Source: a virus. From it: a stretch of DNA of 64,000 nt. The stretch is taken from positions 1 through 64,000 of IMG/VR virus record IMGVR_UViG_3300034279_001861; one strand, 5' to 3'. This document shows positions 44,876 to 55,200 of the stretch, in pieces. Positions within the stretch are counted from its first letter, which is position 1. The number at the start of each line of letters is the position of its first letter. Below the pieces are notes generated by a model. That model had not been told where the DNA came from, searched no databases, and was given only the letters and a program-made list of their open reading frames with translations. A program made the position numbers and the translations under genes.

Positions 44876-45320
44876 TGAGGTCTACTCCGCAATCTTCTAC
44901 TGTAAGGGCCATGTCAATGAAAAGAAATCGATCCCATTCTACGGCGTGCCCTGTGCTCGGGTCGAGAAACATGTGATGGCTTTTGTCGTTGCCAAAGCCG
45001 TGCAAATACTGGTACGGCGAGAAGTCAAGCAAAGGACTATGTGAATCAACAGGCATGTTGGACATTTTTTGCAAAACCTCTGTCATTTGTTCTAGCGTAC
45101 CTTCGGCATTTAAAAACTCAGCTACAGCCGCCGCGAAGTGGTTTAGCCGTTCTAGATGGCTTGCTGCGAAAGGTCCGCAGTCCGGGTAGTCGGCTAAGGA
45201 GGCCAATACCGTATCAAAAACAATCTCACCACGGTATGTCAGATCAAAAACAAGCAAGTCGTCGGTAATATACGCGTTAAACCCGTCACCGGGTTCCATG
45301 TCTTTAAAATCAAATTTCAT
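44781..45320 (-). CDS. Hypothetical protein (179 aa)
   Basis: MKFDFKDMEPGDGFNAYITD ... acidic, with LFDLTYR-like beta start, SHLERLNHFAAAVAEFLNAE and HMFLDPSTGHAVEWDRFLFI. The 3' end overlaps the next gene by 95 bases in another frame, one of the longest overlaps in the window. Function unknown. Confidence 0.65.
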   Translation of the reverse strand: MKFDFKDMEPGDGFNAYITDDLLVFDLTYRGEIVFDTVLASLADYPDCGPFAASHLERLNHFAAAVAEFLNAEGTLEQMTEVLQKMSNMPVDSHSPLLDFSPYQYLHGFGNDKSHHMFLDPSTGHAVEWDRFLFIDMALTVEDCGVDLNGATGNTVDIDSQDPGQTGQTNFRIDVLPGT

Positions 45321-45321
45321 G

Positions 45322-46128
45322 TTAGCTTCCGTAAAAAGTTACTTGCGTTTCGAAATTCTGGTGCGTTGTCGATGGAAATGGTTCTCCATCTGAAAAAACA
45401 TAACGCTCACCAGTTACACCTATACCTCGTCTACCTGATCTGCCGCCCACGTTGATATGCACACCTTTCTTAGTGTCTAGTGCATCCTTGAAGCAGGCTT
45501 CGCAATGACACAAAGCCACGCTCTCAGGTGCTCGACCTAGTCTCGCGTTCTGCTGTCGAGCTAGCTCTCCTAAAATAGAATCTCCCCCATTGTGATGCAA
45601 TTCTGGAAAAGGGTAGTCCCATCTCGTTAAAAAGAAAGCATTGCCCACCCACCAACCACCAGTAACAAACTTGTAAAGGTGGTTAGAGGTTACAGGTTTA
45701 CCCGTGTACCAGGGTTGGTGCGGTATAGCTGCATACTGCTTACCACGCTGACGTATCCGGTGAACACAACCGTAGATATCGTACAGTCTAGTTGCGTCCT
45801 TTACTTGTCGCCACCAGGCATCGTCTACGTTCAACAGATAACTGTCGTCATCAAACCACATTACTTCCTTGGTTTTCAGATTTTTAAACATTTGACGCAT
45901 AAGTGGGTATTTGCCGACATTTTCGTTGTTAACGGGCTGGTACAACGAAACTTTAGTACGTTTGGACTTTGTCGCAGCCCAATTGCGAACAAAAGACGCA
46001 GTATCATTTGATACTTCGTTAAGCCCGACTCGTATTTCTAAAACAAAACGCGTGCCAGAGATAGACTCCAGCACGCGTTTTGCAAGCTCAGGATAGTTGC
46101 CGTAAAGCAACACACAAACAGTGAACAT
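45322..46128 (-). CDS. Glycosyltransferase, GT-A fold (GT2-like)
   Basis: MFTVCVLLYGNYPELAKRVL starts a GT-A domain; RVGLNEVSNDTASFVRNWAA, then VMWFDDDSYLLNVDDAWWRQ with a DxD motif near residue 95, and HHNGGDSILGELARQQNARL near residue 190, whose Asp is a likely catalytic position. Ends with HCEACF and GGRSGRRGIGV. It would use a nucleotide sugar, with Mn2+ bound by the DxD. Lies one base after the previous stop region. It is the fourth glycosyltransferase-like gene of the 34-46 kb region. Confidence 0.8.
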   Translation of the reverse strand: MFTVCVLLYGNYPELAKRVLESISGTRFVLEIRVGLNEVSNDTASFVRNWAATKSKRTKVSLYQPVNNENVGKYPLMRQMFKNLKTKEVMWFDDDSYLLNVDDAWWRQVKDATRLYDIYGCVHRIRQRGKQYAAIPHQPWYTGKPVTSNHLYKFVTGGWWVGNAFFLTRWDYPFPELHHNGGDSILGELARQQNARLGRAPESVALCHCEACFKDALDTKKGVHINVGGRSGRRGIGVTGERYVFSDGEPFPSTTHQNFETQVTFYGS

Positions 46129-46130
46129 CG

Positions 46131-46922
46131 TTAGCCTTTCGCTTTTTTAGCCGCCGTTGCAACCGGTTCGGCTTTCTTAGGTGCTCGAGACCGAGCTTTC
46201 TTCAACTTGTCTCGTGTCTCAAGTAGCGTTTTTTCGGTTTCCGAAATTCTGGCCAGTGCATTGTCTAAGTTTTCAACAAACTCAGCATCAAAATTACCGT
46301 CTTCGATTTCGTCGACCGCAGCAACAAATGGACTAAGCATTTCTTGCAAGTAGTTATCAGTTTGCTGTGTGCTGTTGATTAACTTCTGCAACATGGCGTT
46401 AGGTGACTTTGGAATGCCTGGCTTTCGCCCGCCATTTCGTTTAATCTCTGCGTCACCTTTGCTAGAAATCTCAACACCTAACTCACGAGCTGACATCGCT
46501 TCCTTACGAATTTTAACCAACAACGCCTCTCGTTTAGCTTCATTTGAAATCTTTTGCAACTGATGAAAGTGCGAAAAACTAAGCAACCTTCCGTCGCTCA
46601 TAGGTTGCTCAACCTGCTGCACCAAGTACTCTCTTCGAAACGCCAAAGCAACGTTTCGATAATCTGTCAACTGCGTCAAGCTGAAACCATCTTTACCCAG
46701 ATAGTTTGCGAGCTTATTCATTTCAGCTCGCTTGGCCGCATCATTTAGGCCTTCTGACTTGTACAAAATGTCAATCGAGCTGCCAATATCGTGATATAGC
46801 AAAACGCCGACCTTACCTGCCGCAAGAATCTTCTGCTCGATCTTCGATGCAATTTCCTTTGTGACATCGTTCATCGAATCTAGCAATTCTTGTTTCTTCT
46901 TAGAAACGATCAAAGCACTCAT
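46131..46922 (-). CDS. Helical protein, possibly DNA-associated (263 aa)
   Basis: ATG 46922 after AAGGAG. The chain LLSFSHFHQLQKISNEAKRE then ALLVKIRKEAMSARELGVEI resembles the helix-turn-helix stretch of DUF1016/ParB-like proteins (LS.xH...LxxI.xxxxRexLxxxIxxEx.SxrEL). After KRNGGRKPGIPKSPNAMLQ comes a long coiled coil and a Lys/Ala-rich tail (RAPKKAEPVATAAKKAKG). A role in genome segregation or host nucleoid contact is conceivable; evidence is thin. Confidence 0.6.
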   Translation of the reverse strand: MSALIVSKKKQELLDSMNDVTKEIASKIEQKILAAGKVGVLLYHDIGSSIDILYKSEGLNDAAKRAEMNKLANYLGKDGFSLTQLTDYRNVALAFRREYLVQQVEQPMSDGRLLSFSHFHQLQKISNEAKREALLVKIRKEAMSARELGVEISSKGDAEIKRNGGRKPGIPKSPNAMLQKLINSTQQTDNYLQEMLSPFVAAVDEIEDGNFDAEFVENLDNALARISETEKTLLETRDKLKKARSRAPKKAEPVATAAKKAKG

Positions 46923-47452
46923 GTGTTACTCCTTAGGTGATTCAAAAAACCAGTAAAAGACTGAACAACCATAGTACTGCCATCCTCAGCCTTGTAAAGA
47001 TGGCAACCAGAGCCAGACGGAACAAATTTGTCTGGATCCCCATTATGCAGAATCAAACCCTGCTGAAAACCCTTCCTTGGAAAAACCATACCTACGGGCT
47101 TTTTACCTGAAAAAGACTTGTGCTTCTCCAGGTACTTTTTTACCAGCGGTAAAACGGTAAAAGATTTAAACCACATAGGATGCACCGAGCGGTTATCCCG
47201 GTGAATTGGCGGCTGCCCTTTAAACGTGTCAGCAAAAAGCACAAATGGAAAATCGTTACACACTTGATTGAAATCATCAAACGTGTAAGTGCTAGTTGCA
47301 GCAATTTGTTTCAGCTCTGAAAGCAGCGTTTTGTAACCTGTGACCTGTATAAGGTGCATAATCCTAGCGTGTTCCCATGCAGCACTAGTGACCGAATGAG
47401 CATCGATGCTCTGAAACTTGGCCAGCAACGGGTTGTTTGGATTGCCTTCCAT
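46919..47452 (-). CDS. Hypothetical protein in the replication operon (177 aa)
   Basis: MEGNPNNPLLAKFQSIDAHS ... with TFDDFNQVCNDFPFVLFADT and PHPMWF-like aromatic segment, then PVGMVFPRKGFQQGLILHNG near the end. Its ATG overlaps the RecA-like stop by one base. Perhaps an accessory factor of the recombinase by position; no motif. Confidence 0.65.
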   Translation of the reverse strand: MEGNPNNPLLAKFQSIDAHSVTSAAWEHARIMHLIQVTGYKTLLSELKQIAATSTYTFDDFNQVCNDFPFVLFADTFKGQPPIHRDNRSVHPMWFKSFTVLPLVKKYLEKHKSFSGKKPVGMVFPRKGFQQGLILHNGDPDKFVPSGSGCHLYKAEDGSTMVVQSFTGFLNHLRSNT

Positions 47453-48948
47453 TACTCGGCCTCAGCTCTGTAGTCGTTGTGGATATCTGCAAGCGACAGA
47501 CCGTTGATTAGCTTTGGTCTAGCCTTGATGTCTAAAGCCTCACGAATTTTACTACAAATCTCAGGATTAGAGTGGATCATCTGCCCTACTTCTTGCCAGG
47601 GTAGGTACTCCTCTTTACCCATACCGAGTGCAACCATGTTTGCTAGGCATTCAACGTCAGCCGCAGGCGACTTCACCTTGATGTCTAAACCCATCGCCTT
47701 GAGTCTATTCTTAGCAATACCCTCGGCTTCGTGTAACAGACTGCAAATCGACCAATCCCAATCCCAGGTTACCTGCTGTATAAACTGACCCGTAGTCGGA
47801 TCTTGTTCATGCCACCAAAGAAACCTGGTTTTAATCCAACGGTGTGTCGGACCAAAAGAATTTTTCGAACAGGCTATCTTTACGCCGATACCTTCAAATT
47901 GTGAATTCTTAAACTTGCTCCGCCACACAGACAAGTTAAGCCCGATAGACTCGCGGAAGTTTACGTTCTCGCCGCCTAGCGTGTAACTATGCTCAATACC
48001 TCTATCGTCCTTTTTAGTCTTGAGGTGGTTCACAACCAAGATCATGAAAGGAAAGTTGGTCAATTGAGGAATAATCGCATTCAGGTAGTTTTTGTTTTTC
48101 AACGCATCAATCGGGTGAGCTCGGTCGGCGTGACCTTCTTGAACTACTTTGTCTTGCAACTCTTGCGATAGACCAGCTGCTAGTGAATCCAATCCAATAG
48201 CCACTGGAATTGTTGGGCCAGGCCCAGGCTCTCGCTTAGTGCCAGTAAGAACACGTTTTACTTCTGCCACATAATGCGTAAACATCTCCTGCCACTCTTC
48301 GGTAGAGTTACAGCGGTTGGAGACGAACGGTACAACATCGTGTGGCGATCGCATGATGCGGCAAGCAAAATCCGCGTCAAACTTGTGCTCCGCGTCAATG
48401 TGAAAAGGCAAACCGTTGAGCTCGTAGACCCATCTAAAAAACTCAAACAGAAGCGAAGATTTACACGACCCCCAGCTACCCGCAAGCATGATGAGCGCAA
48501 ACGGTAGGACATCGTTTGCAAGCACATACTCAATCGGTAAAGACGGAGTAGGAATACCTACGCAAAGCTGATCCAATTCCTTTCTACTGCCAAAAACCTT
48601 AGTTGCCCCAAATTTCTCTTTTGCTACCGCGGTAAACGCTTTCATCAACCCGTTACGCGCATTACTCCGATTATTACCAGACCACTGAGCATCAAGAGAC
48701 GCCTTACCTGCCTTGGTAAGCTTTCTTGGGTCGTGGAAAATAGCAAGCTTATCTGCAGGTTCGTTCGATTCCTCTTTAGCAGGCTTGCTTGATTTTTTAA
48801 TTCCGCTTTTAGCGTCTTTCTTTTTACTATCAGCCGCAATAGATTCCGGCTTTTGCGTTTTAGCCGTGTTTTCCGGTTTCACCGGTTGTGACGGCAGCTC
48901 TAACGAAGAATCTGCAATAAACTCATCGTAATCAGAATTTTCAGACAT
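47452..48948 (-). CDS. RecA/UvsX-like recombinase ATPase with atypical P-loop
   Basis: About 100 residues of charged, low-complexity N-terminus are followed by a RecA-type ATPase core: Walker A AGSWGSCKSSLLFEFFRWVY near residue 155, with Cys where Gly normally precedes the Lys; then LPFHIDAEHKFDADFACRIM; Walker B VAIGLDSLAAGL; and FMILVVNHLKTKKDDRGIEH with the TLGGENVNF region. This arrangement is that of phage strand-exchange proteins (T4 UvsX also lacks the usual Gly). Works with the SSB-like protein encoded just upstream. A terminator hairpin precedes its ribosome site. Confidence 0.8.
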   Translation of the reverse strand: MSENSDYDEFIADSSLELPSQPVKPENTAKTQKPESIAADSKKKDAKSGIKKSSKPAKEESNEPADKLAIFHDPRKLTKAGKASLDAQWSGNNRSNARNGLMKAFTAVAKEKFGATKVFGSRKELDQLCVGIPTPSLPIEYVLANDVLPFALIMLAGSWGSCKSSLLFEFFRWVYELNGLPFHIDAEHKFDADFACRIMRSPHDVVPFVSNRCNSTEEWQEMFTHYVAEVKRVLTGTKREPGPGPTIPVAIGLDSLAAGLSQELQDKVVQEGHADRAHPIDALKNKNYLNAIIPQLTNFPFMILVVNHLKTKKDDRGIEHSYTLGGENVNFRESIGLNLSVWRSKFKNSQFEGIGVKIACSKNSFGPTHRWIKTRFLWWHEQDPTTGQFIQQVTWDWDWSICSLLHEAEGIAKNRLKAMGLDIKVKSPAADVECLANMVALGMGKEEYLPWQEVGQMIHSNPEICSKIREALDIKARPKLINGLSLADIHNDYRAEAE

Positions 48949-48957
48949 GACGACTCC

Positions 48958-48987
48958 AAAAAGCGTAGCCGGGTTATCCGGCTACGC
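48958..48987 (-). terminator. Terminator-like hairpin next to a ribosome site
   Basis: Minus strand GCGTAGCCGG-ATAAC-CCGGCTACGC (10-bp perfect stem) followed by five T and then GGAG, the ribosome site of the RecA-like gene at 48948. It probably ends most transcripts of the SSB-like gene and reduces the recombinase level. Confidence 0.85.
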
Positions 48988-49007
48988 GTGAACAAAAACT
49001 AAACACA

Positions 49008-50819
49008 TTACTTCTTAGGCTTGGAATTTCTAGCCGCAGAACGACCAATAGCCTTAGCGGTTTCAAGACTTTTTGTAGTGCTAGCTACAAAAGGGTCCGC
49101 ATCTTCTGCTTCGTCAACCTCAGGCTGCGGGTCGAAGTCAGCCGAAACTTCGTCTTCAAACGATTCAACCTGTTCAAATTGTTGTACAACGCCGGAGTCG
49201 CTTTCGGCATCGTCAGACTCAGCTTCGATTTCACCTTCAGAGTCAAACTCTTCAAAATCCTGCATCAGTTCTTCGGCGTTTGGCTTAGTTACTTTTGTTG
49301 TCGAAGCTTTGGTAGCCTTAGTTTCAATCGCAGGAGCCGGATAGTCTTCACCGGGCTCGTCTGAAGCTGAATCGAAATCGTCCATCAAACTTTCAGCAAA
49401 TGCCGCTGCAGGTGCCGGTTTGTTTGCTTTGGTTGAAGTAACCTTGGTAACAGGCGTTTCCTCTTCTTGTTCTTCTTCAGGTTCAGGCGTGTACTCTGGG
49501 ATTCGAACTTGTGTTCGATTTCTGAGAACGGCTTTAACCGAGTCAAATTCAAGATAATCGGTGTTACTCATCCAGCAGAGTTCTACAAGCTTAGGTACAA
49601 ACTTAAACGCAGTTGCAATCCAAACGCAACGCTCTTCAATTGAAGGCTCATAAAGCAAAAACGAATCTGGGCCGTCTTCGTCTGAGTCTTTCCAGAAAAA
49701 CAAATGCTTTGAAGTGATATTGTTTACCTGTTCTTGTGTGAAACCCGGTTTAATCAGACCGTTAGGCCCGACAATTCCAGAGGACACAGCTGCTTCGTAA
49801 AGCGTTACTTGCTCACCGCCTTTGGTGTTCTTGCTTTTCGATGCGGTTTCCGCTGCGTTAAACACGTAAGTTGTGTTTTTCAGCATCTGCTTGTGGATGG
49901 GATCGTTCGGATCAAATGTAAACACATCGGGATTGAAAATATGGAAAAAGCATCCACCGTTAACAATACGCTTTTGTGCGTCAAATTTACCGCAAGGATC
50001 GCCGTATTTGTACATGCACGACGGGTCTACATCAGGGTCCCCCTCGTAGGTCTCCTTGGTTCGAGACATAAGCTCAAGAAGCTTACGTCCGGTGCTGACC
50101 GACAACGTAAACAGCGGAAGCGGATCTTCTGCTGCCTCACCTAAAGGAATGCCATTACGCTCAGCCTCCTTGTCGACTCGCTTCCCGTTCTTTTCGTAAC
50201 TCAAATCTTCTCGAACTAGGTCAAGCTTAGGTCCATTGTTGTAAATCGAACCCACGCCAAAATAGATCTGCTTCCACGGCTGGATAGCCTTGTCCATTTT
50301 ACTCGCGAGAAGCGAATTCCAATCAGAATCCCATTTTCGATTCGCCGTAAACCTACCGCTTTCGTGCGCGTCTTTGGCAACTTTACAGAACTTAACGTAA
50401 GGTTCTTCCCAAAAGTTAATGCCGTCAACAACGCGTTCCTTGCTGCGTGCAATAATGTAACTAACAGGATTACATTCTTTGGCATCATGGCCAATAATCT
50501 TATCGGTATTTTGGTTGATGCCAGCGTAGTTGCAAACATACACCGGCTCAGAAATCGAAACACCTTCCAGACCAGCTACGTCGTACTGCGAAGTACGACC
50601 GTTTAGAAGCTCGGTCGGGTTTTCTGGATTGAGCATGTTCCAGATACGAATAGACATCGTACCACCCTTCTTGTAGCAGTCGGGGGTTACAAGCCGCACT
50701 TTCTTGGCGTCCTTGTTGATGAAATGGTTGTTTCTAGGGCTCAACCTTGGCCCGTCGTCCGTAGGCAGCAAACTTCTTTGAGTAGTACTTTTTGCACGCG
50801 GTCGCAATCGGTTATTCAT
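49008..50819 (-). CDS. Probable single-stranded DNA-binding protein (gp32-like role)
   Basis: Start ATG 50819 (MNNRLRPRAKSTTQRSLLPT), GGAG just upstream. About 430 residues form a folded domain with a Cys/His pair set (NYAGINQNTDKIIGHDAKEC; DPSCMYKYGDPCGKFDAQKR), then about 170 very acidic residues (EPEEEQEEETPVTKVTSTKA; DDFDSASDEPGEDYPAPAIE). A basic N-terminus, central core and long acidic tail, located between dTMP kinase and a UvsX-like gene, fit a phage SSB of gp32 type. I cannot confirm an OB fold by eye, so this is context-based. Confidence 0.6.
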   Translation of the reverse strand: MNNRLRPRAKSTTQRSLLPTDDGPRLSPRNNHFINKDAKKVRLVTPDCYKKGGTMSIRIWNMLNPENPTELLNGRTSQYDVAGLEGVSISEPVYVCNYAGINQNTDKIIGHDAKECNPVSYIIARSKERVVDGINFWEEPYVKFCKVAKDAHESGRFTANRKWDSDWNSLLASKMDKAIQPWKQIYFGVGSIYNNGPKLDLVREDLSYEKNGKRVDKEAERNGIPLGEAAEDPLPLFTLSVSTGRKLLELMSRTKETYEGDPDVDPSCMYKYGDPCGKFDAQKRIVNGGCFFHIFNPDVFTFDPNDPIHKQMLKNTTYVFNAAETASKSKNTKGGEQVTLYEAAVSSGIVGPNGLIKPGFTQEQVNNITSKHLFFWKDSDEDGPDSFLLYEPSIEERCVWIATAFKFVPKLVELCWMSNTDYLEFDSVKAVLRNRTQVRIPEYTPEPEEEQEEETPVTKVTSTKANKPAPAAAFAESLMDDFDSASDEPGEDYPAPAIETKATKASTTKVTKPNAEELMQDFEEFDSEGEIEAESDDAESDSGVVQQFEQVESFEDEVSADFDPQPEVDEAEDADPFVASTTKSLETAKAIGRSAARNSKPKK

Positions 50820-50821
50820 TC

Positions 50822-51496
50822 TTAACTCCAAGTCTTAAAACAATTAAATGAAACAATCTCTGACACAATATCAGAAAAACTCTTTAAACCATCTTCTGTT
50901 GCATTGTCTGTGCAATCTACCCGAATAAAACCAGCCGCAGGGTGTAGCCGTTTCATTTCTGAGTAGATGCGTGAAGCATTATGCAACAATTCGCGTTTGC
51001 TTTCAAGTAGGTCTAGCGTTTTTTTCGTGTATTGCCTTTCTGCTTTTTTGGCAATGTTTACTATCGCTAAATCTACAGGCATATGCAGGAAAACGATGCA
51101 GTCTGGTTTTGGTAATCCCATCTGACCGTACTCAAGATTGCAAATCAGCTCAATTATCCCTTCCTCTCGCTCCCTTTCTACCGCAGCGGCGGCGTAAGCC
51201 AAATTACTAGGCACGTAACGATCACAAAAAACAATGTCGTTTTCTTCCAGTGCTTGTTTCAAATCCGGTTTAAAACCAAATCGTTCCATGGCAAAAAGAC
51301 TGGCCTGTACCTCTATTGGAAACACGCCAAACTCGCCGTTTAGATATCTGCCAATGATATCGCTCCAGGCGTTGTGTCCGTAAGCAGGAAACGAAAAAAG
51401 CTTTGTCGTTGCCCCTGCCTTTTCAAAATGCTCTCGTAGCAATTTTGTAACGGTACCTTTACCGGAACCGTCTATACCTTCGACGCAAATAAGCAC
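50822..51496 (-). CDS. tmk: Thymidylate kinase (dTMP kinase)
   Basis: Start GTG 51496, with GGAG 9 bases upstream; residues begin LICVEGIDGSGKGTVTKLLR, the P-loop GxDGSGKGT typical of dTMP kinases. DRYVPSNLAYAAA matches the DRY/F..S..AYQ substrate loop and IVFLHMPVDLAIVNIAKKAE the following strand and helix; LID region around REREEG and ERQYTKK. Catalyses dTMP + ATP to dTDP. About 224 residues, family length. Supplies dTTP for the adjacent replication genes. Confidence 0.9.
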   Translation of the reverse strand: MLICVEGIDGSGKGTVTKLLREHFEKAGATTKLFSFPAYGHNAWSDIIGRYLNGEFGVFPIEVQASLFAMERFGFKPDLKQALEENDIVFCDRYVPSNLAYAAAAVEREREEGIIELICNLEYGQMGLPKPDCIVFLHMPVDLAIVNIAKKAERQYTKKTLDLLESKRELLHNASRIYSEMKRLHPAAGFIRVDCTDNATEDGLKSFSDIVSEIVSFNCFKTWS

Positions 51497-51546
51497 GATT
51501 ACTTTCTCCAAGGTTTCTTGTCGATCTCACCAAATTGACTAACAAA

Positions 51547-52215
51547 CTAAACGACTTCAATCAGCCGCTGCAGCGTTCCGCAAGGGTCAAGCGGACGCCA
51601 ATCAGGCTTACGGCTAGAACCCGTAGTGTACATAACATTACCCGCAGTAGTAGCGACACAGCGTGCCCGGTCACGACTGACATTATGCTTATCACTACGA
51701 GCAGCAATAGACGCATTATCTGCAGCTCTGGCTGCAGCTGTAGCCGCAAACCAAGCCCCGGTAACAGTAGAACTCGAAACAGACGCTGCCCTAGCCGCCG
51801 CAATGGCAGCATCTGCATTTTTTTCGTTAAGCATCACCCGCCACGGACCGCCGAAACAAAAAATGTCAGCTTCAGACTGAGCACGAGGAAGAACCGAGTT
51901 CCACATCCAATCTAAAAGCAACTCCAACCGTTCTTTTTCTTTTTTTCGACCTGTGCCAGCCGCTAGAGGAAGCAAAGACTTCCATTGGCGGCTGTTTCGA
52001 ATATATGCAGGTATCGCGTCTTGAATCGAAATAATCCAATGACCTATTACCTCGCTCATACAGGCTGGAATGCCATCGTGCAATTCACCGGTCAAAGCTA
52101 GATTTATCGCCGCAATCGAGCACGCCGATTCATACGATCCAAGTCCCGCGCAAAGCTCCATGCCTTGTACCTTATTTTCAATCGCCTTAAATTGGTCCTG
52201 TGTTAAATTTTTCAT
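51547..52215 (-). CDS. Conserved-type Ala-rich protein of unknown function (222 aa)
   Basis: Has the pattern ACSIAAINLALTGELHDGIP, CMSEVIGHWIISIQDAIPAY, WKSLLPLAAGTGRKKEKERL and LLDWMWNSVLPRAQ, which I recognise as a family found in many phages and mobile elements, with no known role. The second half is Ala-rich and helical (AAIAAARAASVSSSTVTGAW). Placed directly after the DNA polymerase gene, overlapping its end region by 4 bases. Confidence 0.7.
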   Translation of the reverse strand: MKNLTQDQFKAIENKVQGMELCAGLGSYESACSIAAINLALTGELHDGIPACMSEVIGHWIISIQDAIPAYIRNSRQWKSLLPLAAGTGRKKEKERLELLLDWMWNSVLPRAQSEADIFCFGGPWRVMLNEKNADAAIAAARAASVSSSTVTGAWFAATAAARAADNASIAARSDKHNVSRDRARCVATTAGNVMYTTGSSRKPDWRPLDPCGTLQRLIEVV

Positions 52216-55200
52216 TTTTTTCGCCTTTGTTCGTAAGGTGGTGGTGGGGTCATATCACGTTTAAGTCTGGGTTTTGTGTTAAAAACCACGGACCTGTCGT
52301 CACCAGCTTTAGCCGGTTCACTGTAATGAAAAACGCAGCCTTCGACAATGCCCTGGCCCAACGGTAAACCGTATTTTTTTGCTTCAGTATCCGTTACTTT
52401 CTCGCCCCAGTGCGTCATGACCTCACCTTCAATTCCAAGATAATAGGGTCCTGAACCTGTGGGCTCACCCTCCCTGTCGCCGGAAATGTAAGTTGGATAA
52501 ATCGGAACTGATTTTCGCATGTAAGTCGGCAGCACGTACTCGCAAACATGTTTGACATATTTGTACGGCACCTCAAGCAAGATCGCATCGTGAACCTGCA
52601 GCAAAAGCCTGAACATATCGTGTCCTTGTTTTCGCTGCTTGTCGCGATAATCCATGATGTAGCCTAGCGCTCGGCTTACTACGGAAGCAATCATGCTTTG
52701 GATTGGAAAGTTCATGGCTTGTCGTTCAAACTCAGCTGCAAGATCACTTGCACCCGAGCTGTCTGGAAACCGTCTAAACCGTCCAAAGCAATTGCAAAGA
52801 TATCGTGGCACTTCAACTGGTTGTTGATTTTCATCCAGGTAATAGCCGCGAGCTCTTTCCTTGCAACCTTCAAAAAACGGAACAAGGGCTGGGTACGTGT
52901 TGAAGATAGTTTTAATTACGGCTTTAGCTTCATCTACCGTAATGTCAATACCTTCCTCTTTTGCGGCGATCGAGATAGCCTTGGCTCCTCGCCCGTAAGC
53001 AATACCGAAAATAACAGACTTGGCTACAATGCGTAGGTGTGTTTTTTCAATGGACTTAAGCCCTGTTTTAGTGGGGGCACACTTCAGCCTAAACGCATTA
53101 ACAGCTACATTTGAATGTATGTCGTAAAAATCAGGATGATTCTCTGGTAGCTGATTACGCTTAGCATGGTCAATCATGTTAACATCGCCAGCCATGACCG
53201 CCATTCCAAAAAGTTCAGCGCCGACATAGTCCGCCTCAACAAGCACATAACCTGGCGAGGCTTTCAACAAGCTTCTTAGTTTGTATTTGTACCTAGATTT
53301 AAGCAGCCGTTTGAAGTCGTCGTCGCGTTTTTTGGATATATTTTGAAGATTAGGCCTGGCACTTGACCATCGACCTGTTTCCTTAGTTTGATATATGTGC
53401 GTTCGTACTTTTCCGTCCGAGCAACAAGCCGCGGCTAGCCCTTTATCGTACTCCATGTTGCCGTCGTCGTCGTAACAAACTTCTTTAGTGTCCTCATCGA
53501 TTGAGGGTGGCCGTAAAACCGTTTTTAACGCTTGATCCAGGAAACGATAATCTCGGATCAATCTAAGCAACGCTTGCTTATTTTCGTCCTTTATCTCCTG
53601 TGCAAGGATAGGAAGAATCTTATTGCTGGTAGACGGATTATGTTGGCTTTCGACTCCTTTTTGTCTGATCTCCTCCCATGGTTTAGGCGGTTTGCTTGTG
53701 TCGTAAAGCGGCATCAAATTCAACGATTTGGCGTCCGCAGGTCTAACCCTAACCGGTGCTCCAGTTTCTTTGTCTCGTTTGCCGTTTAGTTGGTGCCCAA
53801 ACAAAGCTTCTCGAAGATGAACAAGAGACCTGATATTAAAATCAGGCCAGTTAAAACTCTTTCGAATCTTTGCTTCGATTTCGTTTCTACCGTCTACAAA
53901 TTGCACCGTCAAAAAGTCGACTCTGGCTTTATCGAGTGTTATGCCGTTTCGGTGAATATCCAAAACAGCAGGCGTGGCTATTTGAGATTCCCAGAAAGCT
54001 TCACGGCAGCAGTTACCGTCGTAGTCGCTATCAAGCATGGGATTGAACTTGTAGTACAGCCTAAGTGTGACGTCCGCGTCCCACATGCCATAAGGTAAAA
54101 GCGTTTCGTTTGGACATTCGCCGTAACCTTCCAGCTCTTCAGACGACAGCCCGTGCTTTTTACAGTACGTTGTTTTCCACTCCTGCAACGCCGTATCGTA
54201 CCTTGGAGCGTTTAAGTAACGAGCTGCGAGCAGCTCAAGCTTGTATTGAGCTGTCTCCTCAATTGCGTGACACATAAGTCCCGTGTCTGCCCCGCCTTCG
54301 TACTTAGTTCGGTACCAAGCAGGAACAGTAGAACCAGGCTCAAAACCGTCAGCAAAATAGGCATTAAATAATGCCTTACTGCCTTTTGGTAGCTTGTCTA
54401 ATTGCGGTAGCTCGAGATCGTAAAGCTTACATGAAAAACACTCCTGAATGTCAATACCGTATCCAACTAGCCACTCCAAGTCAGCGTTAAAGAAATGCCC
54501 GACAACCCGCTTTCGTTTAAATTGTAAATCAAGCTTTTGTCCGTCTTCGCGTGTAACTGTTACCTTACCACCTTTGAAAAAAGTAGTCAGAAGAGCAGCT
54601 ATCTCTGGATCGTTTAAAACGTCCAGTTCCTCGTTTATCGCACCGCCTGCGTGATGCAGAATAATACCGATAGCTTTTTTAGGTTTCCAAGCTAGCTGTA
54701 TAGTTCGCATGTAGGAGCCTTTGTTAACCCCGTGCGAACCGTGCCATTCTGCGTCGACCGCAATAACTTCTTCGATCGAAATGTACTCTTTATCTATTTC
54801 AGTCAAGTAGTAAATCAGCTCGTCAACTGTACTAACTACATTGTGCTGAACGGTCGTATCGAAGCTTACGTCTTTGCCGCTTGTGAGATTTACAAACGAA
54901 GCAATTCCAGTTTCTAAAGATCTAATTGCAGACTGATCTCTGATAGTTTGCCGTGGATGCACAACAGTCATCACGGCAGCTTCTGACCAGCTATCCGCTA
55001 CGCTCTCTTTATCTAACGCTGTGTTGTATTTGTACTTGACGACTTTACCTAGCATTTCGTTGACGCCGTGTCCGTCGCCAAGAAGAGCCTTACTTGCGTC
55101 AGTTCCAAGACAAAGAATAAAATCCGGTCTAACTATTTTGATCTCGTGAGCAAGTAGATAAGCACCGTCTTTTACCCACTGCGCTCTAAACGTCGTTTTA

